From Bradyrhizobiaceae bacterium (GTDB taxonomy: Bacteria; Pseudomonadota; Alphaproteobacteria; Rhizobiales; Hyphomicrobiaceae): a stretch of DNA of 5,071 nucleotides. Positions 1-5,002 of the stretch are shown here, piece after piece. Under the pieces are notes generated by a model. That model saw only the letters and a list, made by a program, of their open reading frames with translations. It did no database searches and was not told the DNA's origin. The position numbers and the translations under genes were made by a program. How positions within the stretch are numbered: position 1 is the first letter of the stretch; each line of letters starts with the position of its first letter. Where the stretch lies: NCBI GenBank assembly GCA_947475855.1, contig CANJPN010000482.1, positions 1 to 5,071 of the forward strand. Reading direction: 5' to 3'.

Positions 1-164
1 AACGCGGCTTCCAGTTCCGCCGACTTTCCGATCGCCGTGATCCGCCCTTTCGTGACGGCGATAGCCGCGTCACGAATGATGCGGCGGCCTTTGTCGACCG
101 TGATCAACCAGCCGATGTCCTTGATCAGGAGATCGGCCTTCTTGGATTTCGATGTGTTCTTCAT
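1..164 (-). CDS. Amidohydrolase (cytosine deaminase/TrzA/SsnA-like), N-terminal fragment
   Basis: Only the first 54 codons are present; the gene runs off the left edge. The translation starts MKNTSKSKKADLLIKD, and continues with WLITVD, an 'RRIIRDAAIAV' segment and then KGRITAIG. This is the usual opening of metal-dependent amidohydrolases: the first half of the beta-sandwich, pattern aDLlIk...lvTvD..rri...aiaV..grI.aiG. The metal-binding HxH and the barrel lie outside the window, so the substrate (amino-heterocycle, cytosine, S-adenosylhomocysteine or a chlorotriazine-type compound in this superfamily) cannot be named. The ATG at 164 is the only reasonable start; no upstream in-frame ATG or GTG was seen nearby, but no good Shine-Dalgarno precedes it either. 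The space before it is almost filled by the REPIN-like repeat. Same strand as the cupin and HD genes, so possibly part of the same catabolic set (inference). Confidence 0.78.
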   Translation of the reverse strand, partial: MKNTSKSKKADLLIKDIGWLITVDKGRRIIRDAAIAVTKGRITAIGKSAELEAA

Positions 165-183
165 GAGATGAGATCGGAGCCAA

Positions 184-265
184 CGTAGGGTGTGGTAGCG
201 CGCCAGCGCGCACCGCACCATTAACACGTGCGAAGGTGCGGTAGGCTTCGCTACCGCACCCTACG
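184..265. repeat. REPIN-like two-hairpin inverted repeat
   Basis: The outer arms CGTAGGGTGTGGTAGC (184-199) and GCTACCGCACCCTACG (250-265) are inverted copies with one mismatch. Inside are two separate hairpins. The right one pairs GGTGCGGTAG (235-244) perfectly with CTACCGCACC (251-260) around a 6-nt loop. The left one pairs 189-202 with 207-219 (GGTGTGGTAGCGCG against CGCGCACCGCACC, one bulge and one mismatch). A 15-nt spacer, 220-234, holds the palindrome CACGTG. Two REP-type units in head-to-head orientation are the REPIN arrangement, and GTAGGGTGcGGTaGC-like palindromes are common dispersed repeats in proteobacteria (recalled, not searched). It begins 9 nt after the cupin stop, so it may also act as a transcript-end or mRNA-protecting structure; it has no T-tract. 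No target-site duplication is obvious. Confidence 0.75.
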
Positions 266-274
266 CCGAATGGA

Positions 275-751
275 TCAAGCCGGACCGACGTACTTGAGTT
301 CCTCGAACACCTTGAGCTCGATCAGTACGTTGTCGGCCGTAGACTCCTCGCACAGCATGGAGCGGTGCGCGATGCCGCGCGGAATCATCATCATGTCGCC
401 CGGCTTCATGATGCGCGTACCCATCTCCGTCTCCCACTTCAGCGCGCCCTGCACGCAGAAGATGATCTCGTGAGCATCGATGTTGCGATGCCAGAAGCTC
501 ATGTCGTGCTTGCGCCGCTTGGAAACCTCGAGGCGCGTATGCTTGGACTCGAACAGGCGCAGCGGCGTGCCGTCACCCTTGTCGATATTCGTCGGGTTGA
601 ACTTGTCCGTGAATACGTTGATCAGCTTGAAGATCTCGGCGTATTCGAGAACCCCGTGGCTGGTCTGGGTCGGATTGGTCGTGCGGTTCAGGATGACATT
701 CTTGCCATCGATGGTGATCCGCTCTTCGAACTGCACCTTTTTGTCTGCCAT
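275..751 (-). CDS. Single-domain cupin, homogentisate-dioxygenase-like metal site
   Basis: 158 residues, one cupin barrel. Motif 1 is H88-R-N-I-D-A-H94-E95-I-I-F98...G102 and motif 2 is P117-G-D...I-P124-R-G126-I-A-H129. H88, H94 or E95, and H129 are the likely metal ligands. The 'HRN-x-D-x-x-E-x-x-F' string resembles the motif I recall in homogentisate 1,2-dioxygenase-like cupins (HRN plus a Glu 6-7 residues after the His), but the protein is about a third of that enzyme's length. It is therefore either a small cupin dioxygenase or isomerase, or a non-catalytic metal-binding cupin. No signal peptide; cytoplasmic. The ATG at 751 is supported by GGAGAG (757-762), 5 nt upstream. It follows the HD gene on the same strand after a 315-bp gap with regulatory-looking sequence, so it probably has its own promoter. 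The family call is firm; the substrate is unknown. Confidence 0.85.
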   Translation of the reverse strand: MADKKVQFEERITIDGKNVILNRTTNPTQTSHGVLEYAEIFKLINVFTDKFNPTNIDKGDGTPLRLFESKHTRLEVSKRRKHDMSFWHRNIDAHEIIFCVQGALKWETEMGTRIMKPGDMMMIPRGIAHRSMLCEESTADNVLIELKVFEELKYVGPA

Positions 752-824
752 GCTCGCTCTCCGCTGTCGTCCCCCGGGGCGCCCCCGAGCCGGACCAAAG
801 GTTCAATGAGGTTTCGAATGCCGC

Positions 825-853
825 AATTGAGGCCTTGAAGGGCCTCTGGTCAA
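825..853 (-). promoter_or_regulatory. Weak candidate sigma-70-type promoter for the cupin
   Basis: On the minus strand TTGACC (853-848) matches five of six bases of the -35 consensus, and 17 nt later TCAATT (830-825) matches only three of six at the -10. The implied start would leave a leader of about 65-70 nt before the cupin ATG. The hairpin 829-846 falls largely in the spacer. The poor -10 keeps this tentative. Confidence 0.22.
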
Positions 854-875
854 GTCGGCCGAATACGGTGGGATA

Positions 876-890
876 TGAAACATGGTTTCA
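876..890. promoter_or_regulatory. Operator-like perfect dyad TGAAAC-N3-GTTTCA
   Basis: TGAAACATGGTTTCA is a perfect 6-3-6 inverted repeat centred about 130 bp upstream of the cupin start. It is embedded in further GAAAC/GTTTC elements: another GAAAC at 901-905, and a second dyad TTTCA-N5-TGAAA at 912-926. The form resembles IclR-family (KdgR-like) binding sites as I recall them, and IclR-type regulators often control catabolic genes. No regulator gene is in the window. It could instead be a chance palindrome. Confidence 0.38.
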
Positions 891-1066
891 ATTTCCGTTC
901 GAAACGCCGAATTTCATGGCTTGAAAGTTCGAACCGGCAGAAATGACATGGCACCTGAGCGTACGCGGCGGTCACCGGCGCGCCAATAGCCGCCAGCAAC
1001 ATACGGCCGCCACCTAGCGCTCGATGCGAAGACCTGCTCGAGGGGCCAGCCCGAAGCGCTCCGGCT

Positions 1067-1867
1067 TCAGAGGAAATTGTTGGGCCAGATCATCGTCCGC
1101 CACATATGCGCGACCGGCGAGCCGTCGAACCCGAGGCCCTCCGCCGGCTGCTTGAAGTTGCGGCCGACGATGTCCTCGAATTCGTCGATTGTCACCGTCT
1201 TGGACGGGTCGAACGAATAAAGATCGTTGAGACAAACCTGCATGGCGGAGCCATACCATTTATGCTTACGGCAGGCGTCCCATTCCCGCTTGATGTAGTC
1301 GGGTGGCTCATACCCGTCGACGAAGTTCTCCAGATACTGTTTGGGATACTCGTATCCCAGTTCCGGATCCGGCCGGAACCGCAAGGCTTGGTGATGCTTG
1401 ATCGCCCAGTGCACTTCCGGGTCCACATAGGGCTCGATCAGTTGCGCCCCCCAGTAGCCGTGATCGGTTCGGATGAATCCGACGACCGAGATGTCGTGCA
1501 GCAGGCAGGCGAGGACGAGCTTCTCCGGCAGGCCCCTGTCCTTCGCGAGCTTGGCGCTTTGCAACAGATGGTTGCCGCCACGCGGATCGAGCAGCAGGCG
1601 ATATCGGAAAAAGTCGATCAGCGTCGGGCTCGAAGGCATCTTGGGCAACCGGGGATCGTCGCCCATCAGCCATTTGCCGTTGGCCTTCCCCGTACCGCCA
1701 GACGCCCAGGTCGTCACCCGGCCGAGCGGCGGCCGCATGATCTGGATGTCGAGCAGTTCGGCCATCGTCATCTCGAGCACGTCGATCCGCTCGTCCATGT
1801 CCATATTCGGCGTCACGCGCTCGTTGGCGAGGCGCTTGGCTTCCTTGATGAGCGTACCCTGATCCAT
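1067..1867 (-). CDS. HD-domain metalloprotein, PhnZ/TmpB/MIOX-like candidate diiron oxygenase
   Basis: 266 residues, cytoplasmic, no signal or membrane segment. The HD core spans roughly 85-225: H100 (GGNHLLQSA), H124-D125 (ACLLHDIS), H136 (DHGYWGAQLIEPYV), H158/H159 (AIKHHQALRF) and D215 (CLNDLYSFD). The order H...HD...H...H...D, the 24-residue gap from H100 to H124, and the 'HLLQ...LLHDI...H..GA..I' wording resemble the diiron HD oxygenases (PhnZ, TmpB, myo-inositol oxygenase) more than HD phosphohydrolases. This is an alignment by eye; a phosphohydrolase remains possible. The C-terminus, ending HMWRTMIWPNNFL, is unfamiliar. The ATG at 1867 has a near-perfect AGGAGGA (1874-1880) 6 nt upstream. 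It starts 31 nt after the caspase stop, so the two genes are probably co-transcribed. The cupin follows after 315 bp. Substrate unknown. Confidence 0.82.
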   Translation of the reverse strand: MDQGTLIKEAKRLANERVTPNMDMDERIDVLEMTMAELLDIQIMRPPLGRVTTWASGGTGKANGKWLMGDDPRLPKMPSSPTLIDFFRYRLLLDPRGGNHLLQSAKLAKDRGLPEKLVLACLLHDISVVGFIRTDHGYWGAQLIEPYVDPEVHWAIKHHQALRFRPDPELGYEYPKQYLENFVDGYEPPDYIKREWDACRKHKWYGSAMQVCLNDLYSFDPSKTVTIDEFEDIVGRNFKQPAEGLGFDGSPVAHMWRTMIWPNNFL

Positions 1868-1873
1868 CCGACG

Positions 1874-1880
1874 TCCTCCT
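1874..1880 (-). promoter_or_regulatory. Strong Shine-Dalgarno of the HD gene
   Basis: AGGAGGA on the minus strand, 6 nt before the ATG at 1867. It lies inside the 31-nt gap after the caspase stop, so the HD gene should be translated efficiently from a shared transcript. It is clearly stronger than the sites in front of the caspase and UDG genes. Confidence 0.8.
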
Positions 1881-1898
1881 GTCGCACCCTGCCCTGAG

Positions 1899-3701
1899 CT
1901 ATTTCCGTGCCGGCTCGCTGGAACTTGACGCGTCCGGCGAGCGCCTGGGTGCCTGTTGGACCAGAGAGTTACGAGGCGGGCAATCGCTTTCCTTGGTTTG
2001 CGGGTCGATCAACGCCTTGGGATCGTCGCAGGCGCTGATTGTTGCCGGCATATAGACCGGCCTGCCGCTCGCCTGGTCCCGCATCACCCCGCGGACCCCC
2101 TTGAACAGCTCGCATCGGTTCGCGATCGAGGTGTAAGCGAACCCGCGGCACTTATCCCCCAGTTCGATGCACGTCTGCTGACACTCGCCTGCATCGAGCG
2201 CCCAGCTCGTCCGCCCCGTCTTGGGATCGTTCTTGTAGTCGACGTCGCCTTTGCTCAGCATATCCGCCAGATCGACCGGCTCCCCCGCCAGCGTCCGGTA
2301 CCAGCTCATCCGGTAAGGACTCTTCTTGGGCTGCGGCGGCTTGCTGAAGAACGTAGGCATGATCTCCGAGTCGACTGCTTCCGACAGCGTCTCACTGGGG
2401 TTCCAGTAGTAGTCCGCCGCGTATTTCGGGAAGCAGCGCCGCATCCCGACCTGAAGCTCGCGGCCGACAGGCGCCGAGCCGCTTGCCGCCTTGGCTTTGT
2501 CGTCGGGAACGGACGCCTGCGTCGAAGCCGGTGCCGAACGATCATAGGAGAACGCTACGCACGGCTTGTCGAACCGGTCGAACACACACCGCAGCCGGCA
2601 TCCGAGATACGAACCCTCGAAGCCCGGCTCGCCGTCGTCCGGATTGACGATGTCGCCCATGGCGATGTTGGTATCCGGCAGCGTCTTGGTCAAAGCCCAA
2701 AGGCTGAACAGCCAGCCGGCCAGAACGACGGCCAACCCGATGCCGAACAGCCGCGCCATCCGCCGGAACTGCGTCTTCGCCTTGAGTTCGTCGATGCGCG
2801 CCAGCGCGCCCGCGCGAAACTTGCTGTTCGGAAACTGCGTCACGAAGCTATGGATGAAGCCGACGTCTTTGCTGTTCTGGACAACCTGCCAGTAACTCGC
2901 CTCCCGCGCTTCCCCCTCCTGCTGGAGAACGCTTTGACGCTGCTCGTCGTTCAGCCCCTCGAGACGGGTGACGTCGCCGGCGACGAAGCGGAACGGTTCG
3001 AACAGCGCCGAATGATCCCACGGCACCTGCTGACCACCGGTCTTTTCGTAGACGACACGCCGGACATCCATGATCACGTCCGAGACGTGTTTGCCCGGCT
3101 GCCCCATGAACTGCACCAACCCCTCGGTGAAGGGGCTGTTGTCGCCGGCACCGTCGAGCGCCACGAAATGCGGCTGAGTCGAGAAGGCGATGTAGACGCC
3201 GGGAGGAGCCTGCACGTTCGCGAGGCCGTGCGCTGCCGACGCAGAGCGAGTTGCACCACCGAACGTACGCGGCAACGGATTGTCGCGGCAGCAATCGAGC
3301 AGCACCACGCACGTCTTGGTCACGGAACTCAGCGTCTGCAATGCGATCTGCAAACCGACCGCGCTATGAAGGAGATCGAGCTTGTTGCGGATTTGAGCGT
3401 CGACCGGCAACAGATAGTTCTCGCCATCGACCTGCACACCATGGCCGGCGTAGAACACCACCGCCGCCGTAGGGCGCCCGTCGGCTCCTGCTTCGGTCAA
3501 GGCTTGCGTGAAATCGCTGAGAGACCGCAGCATCTTGTCGGCGGTCGCATCCGTCTCGGTGCGAACCTCGAAGCCCATTTCGACGAGCTTCTTGCCGACT
3601 GCTACGGCATCGTGCACCGGGTTCTTCAACGGCGACGCGCCTGTATAGGCGCCGTTGCCGATGACCAGAGCCATCCGTTTGACCTCAGTACCAGGTCCCA
3701 T
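1899..3701 (-). CDS. Membrane-anchored caspase-like protease (peptidase C14) with two PAN-like modules
   Basis: 600 residues. The caspase domain spans about 8-240: KRMALVIGNGAY (9-19), L25-K-N-P-V-H-D31-A, catalytic His H87 in FYAGHG, and catalytic Cys C138 in LLDCCRDNP (the second Cys aligns with the usual DACR). IAFST...ALDGAGDNSPFTE (171-193) and VPWDHSALFEPFRF (226-239) complete the fold. A short helical repeat typical of bacterial caspases (SYWQVVQNS...FVTQFPNSKFRAGALARI) covers about 262-308. One transmembrane helix (about 318-338) follows a basic stretch (KAKTQFRRMAR), giving N-in/C-out topology. The outer part holds two PAN/apple-like cysteine modules: C368, C372, C381, C423, and C507, C511, C518, C530, plus C558 and C574; disulfides are plausible in the periplasm. 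The tail is Ser/Pro/Arg-rich. TAG stop, 31 nt before the HD start. Family certain; target unknown (regulated cell death, stress or defence are all inference). Confidence 0.93.
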   Translation of the reverse strand: MGPGTEVKRMALVIGNGAYTGASPLKNPVHDAVAVGKKLVEMGFEVRTETDATADKMLRSLSDFTQALTEAGADGRPTAAVVFYAGHGVQVDGENYLLPVDAQIRNKLDLLHSAVGLQIALQTLSSVTKTCVVLLDCCRDNPLPRTFGGATRSASAAHGLANVQAPPGVYIAFSTQPHFVALDGAGDNSPFTEGLVQFMGQPGKHVSDVIMDVRRVVYEKTGGQQVPWDHSALFEPFRFVAGDVTRLEGLNDEQRQSVLQQEGEAREASYWQVVQNSKDVGFIHSFVTQFPNSKFRAGALARIDELKAKTQFRRMARLFGIGLAVVLAGWLFSLWALTKTLPDTNIAMGDIVNPDDGEPGFEGSYLGCRLRCVFDRFDKPCVAFSYDRSAPASTQASVPDDKAKAASGSAPVGRELQVGMRRCFPKYAADYYWNPSETLSEAVDSEIMPTFFSKPPQPKKSPYRMSWYRTLAGEPVDLADMLSKGDVDYKNDPKTGRTSWALDAGECQQTCIELGDKCRGFAYTSIANRCELFKGVRGVMRDQASGRPVYMPATISACDDPKALIDPQTKESDCPPRNSLVQQAPRRSPDASSSSEPARK

Positions 3702-3709
3702 CGGTTACG

Positions 3710-3715
3710 TCTCCC
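3710..3715 (-). promoter_or_regulatory. Shine-Dalgarno deciding the caspase start
   Basis: GGGAGA on the minus strand lies 8 nt before the ATG at 3701. An alternative in-frame ATG (3674, residue 10) has only GAGG about 8 nt upstream. It would also remove the V-K-R that normally precedes the first beta strand (KR-ALVIGN) in this family. The 3701 start is therefore preferred. Confidence 0.6.
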
Positions 3716-3761
3716 AATTCGCAACGACTACAGGAATGCACTCGCTGAAAGCACTACGAGC

Positions 3762-3784
3762 AGAGCATCGAAATGCTTTTTTTT
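3762..3784 (+). terminator. Terminator-like hairpin with T8 tract, plus strand
   Basis: AGCAT (3764-3768), tetraloop CGAA, ATGCT (3773-3777), then an uninterrupted T run to 3784. A G-U and an A-U pair can extend the stem to 7 bp, partly using the T run. The form is that of an intrinsic terminator reading on the plus strand, but no plus-strand gene lies upstream. On the minus strand the run is A8 ahead of the stem and would not terminate. The stem is short, so it may be fortuitous, or may stop an antisense transcript coming from the caspase region. Confidence 0.3.
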
Positions 3785-3904
3785 CCCGCTGGCTCTCAAA
3801 CACGGTCGTGCCGCACAATAGCCGGTTTTCATTCCGGGGGCATGACTAAGTTGCCACACGGATCACTCAACGCGCGCACTGCAGGTTGGCCATTTCCATC
3901 GCAT

Positions 3905-4846
3905 TCACTTGCCGGCTTCGAGCCCATCGATGAGCGCCAGCATGTCTCGCCAAGCCTGCCGCTTGTTGGCCGGAGACCGCAACAGGAACGCGGGATGCAG
4001 CATCGCCATCACCCTGATTTTTCGATCGCCGATCTCGATCTCCCGCCAACTGCCGCGAAGCTTCATGATTCCACCGGGAACACCGAGCACCGTGTTCGCG
4101 GCAGCACCGCCGAGTAGGCCGATCACATCAGGCTGCACCAGCGCGATTTGACGATCGAGAAACGGCCGGCAGGCCTGCGTTTCTTGCGGGCTTGGCGTGC
4201 GATTGCCCGGCGGACGCCAGTAAACAGTGTTCGTTATGTGAACGTTGGCATCCGACAGACCGATTGCCGCCAGCATCTTGTCCAGCAACTGACCAGCCGG
4301 TCCTACGAATGGCACGCCCGACAGATCCTCGTCGCGCCCGGGCGCCTCTCCAATCAGCATCAGGCGCGCCCGCTCGGCACCGCGAAAGAAGCACAACGTC
4401 TTGGCCGTCGCTTTCAGCCCGCAGCCTTTGAAGTCTTCGAGACGCGTCTTTAAATCGTTCAGCGAAACGGCCGTGCTCGCAGCCGTACGGGCGGCCATGA
4501 CCGCCTCGTCGGGCGATGCCGTCGGGAACTGCCGCACGCTGTCTGAGGGTTGCACTCCGGTTGCTTGTGCCGGCCCACCCAGCAACGTTGGCCGAACCCG
4601 GGGCTCAGCCGGCCGATCTGACGATTCTTGTTGAGACGAAGGGGCACCCGCCAGTGGCGCAAGCCCGGTCGGCGACTGACCGGCTCGAGAAGCGAGACGA
4701 AAACCCCTGCCCGGTGCCGCATCTCCGCGAGCAAACCAATCTATGGCCTCCTCACCGACAGCGTCCTCGACCCCTGCCGCTCGATACCAGGCGAGGAGAT
4801 CGCGGGCGATGTCTGAAGGCTCGGATGTTTGGCTTGCGTCGTCCAT
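3905..4846 (-). CDS. Uracil-DNA glycosylase, family-4-like, alphaproteobacterial type with incomplete Fe-S ligands
   Basis: 313 residues from the ATG at 4846. It excises uracil from DNA to start base-excision repair. Residues 1-40 carry a short conserved helix (DLLAWYRAAGVEDAVGEE), followed by a variable Ala/Pro/Ser-rich linker to about 125 and the glycosylase domain to the end. Motifs: LIGEAPGRDED (164-174) and PFVGPAGQLLDKML (179-192); NTVYWRPPGNRTPSPQE (206-222); ACRPFLDRQI (225-234); LHPAFLLR (283-290), carrying the catalytic-loop His. Classical family-4 enzymes bind [4Fe-4S] through CxxC, the Cys of kCRPPgNR and the Cys before RPFL. Here these are F139/C142, W210 and C226, so two ligands are missing. 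A GTG at 4978 would extend the frame by 44 residues, but this part is low-complexity, has no ribosome site and crosses a 13-bp tandem duplication. The 4846 start also lacks a clear Shine-Dalgarno. Confidence 0.92.
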   Translation of the reverse strand: MDDASQTSEPSDIARDLLAWYRAAGVEDAVGEEAIDWFARGDAAPGRGFRLASRAGQSPTGLAPLAGAPSSQQESSDRPAEPRVRPTLLGGPAQATGVQPSDSVRQFPTASPDEAVMAARTAASTAVSLNDLKTRLEDFKGCGLKATAKTLCFFRGAERARLMLIGEAPGRDEDLSGVPFVGPAGQLLDKMLAAIGLSDANVHITNTVYWRPPGNRTPSPQETQACRPFLDRQIALVQPDVIGLLGGAAANTVLGVPGGIMKLRGSWREIEIGDRKIRVMAMLHPAFLLRSPANKRQAWRDMLALIDGLEAGK

Positions 4847-4881
4847 GAACTGCAGAATAGCGGACGCAGCGCGGCCAGCAT

Positions 4882-4907
4882 AGCCCGAGGAGGCAGCCCG
4901 AGGAGGC
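4882..4907. repeat. 13-bp perfect tandem duplication
   Basis: The unit AGCCCGAGGAGGC occurs twice head to tail (4882-4894 and 4895-4907), 36 bp upstream of the preferred UDG start. The unit length is not a multiple of three. If the region were coding, gain or loss of a copy would shift the frame, which favours a non-coding leader here. It looks like a recent replication-slippage duplication. Confidence 0.85.
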
Positions 4908-5002
4908 AACCTGCCGAGACTTGCCGGCCTCGAGGTCCCCCCACAGGCTTGGCGTCCAGCCGGACCGCGCTCACGCACCGAGCCGCGTAACTTTCGGAAA
5001 CT

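Larger units (their letters stand above)
752..1066. other. 315-bp intergenic region without a gene
   Basis: No convincing coding frame on either strand. The part next to the HD gene stop contains an imperfect GC-rich hairpin, roughly 1048-1066 (AGCC...GGCT), without a T-tract. The middle (about 870-935) is richer in A and T and carries GAAAC/GTTTC dyads, listed separately. Nearer the cupin are a perfect hairpin, GAGGCC (829-834) with GGCCTC (841-846), and a GC hairpin in the leader at 775-787 (on the minus strand CGGGG-GCG-CCCCG) lying 12 nt before the cupin Shine-Dalgarno. It most likely holds the end of the HD transcript and the cupin promoter. Confidence 0.6.
3702..3904. other. 203-bp gap between UDG and caspase genes
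   Basis: No gene seen. It holds the caspase ribosome site and the plus-strand terminator-like hairpin. Toward the UDG stop there is a minor CCGG-N8-CCGG inverted repeat around 3822-3837 with no T-tract, so no convincing minus-strand terminator for UDG. The gap is long enough for a caspase promoter, but I found no pair of -35 and -10 boxes good enough to report. Confidence 0.5.

Noticed and set aside
184..265. CRISPR repeat or intrinsic terminator
   Set aside because: There is one inverted pair, not a direct-repeat array with spacers, and neither hairpin is followed by a T tract.
365..838. A 157-codon plus-strand open frame opposite the cupin gene
   Set aside because: It mirrors the cupin, has no domain, and its end runs into the intergenic hairpin region.
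1106..1897. A 263-codon plus-strand open frame opposite the HD gene
   Set aside because: It is antisense to a gene with clear metal ligands and an excellent ribosome site; its own product resembles no family and is rich in Arg and Val, as mirror frames are.
1956..3821. A 621-codon open frame on the plus strand, opposite the caspase gene
   Set aside because: It mirrors the caspase over nearly its whole length; the product is Arg/Leu/His-rich with no recognisable domain. The caspase on the other strand has intact catalytic motifs. Long antisense frames are expected in GC-rich codon use.
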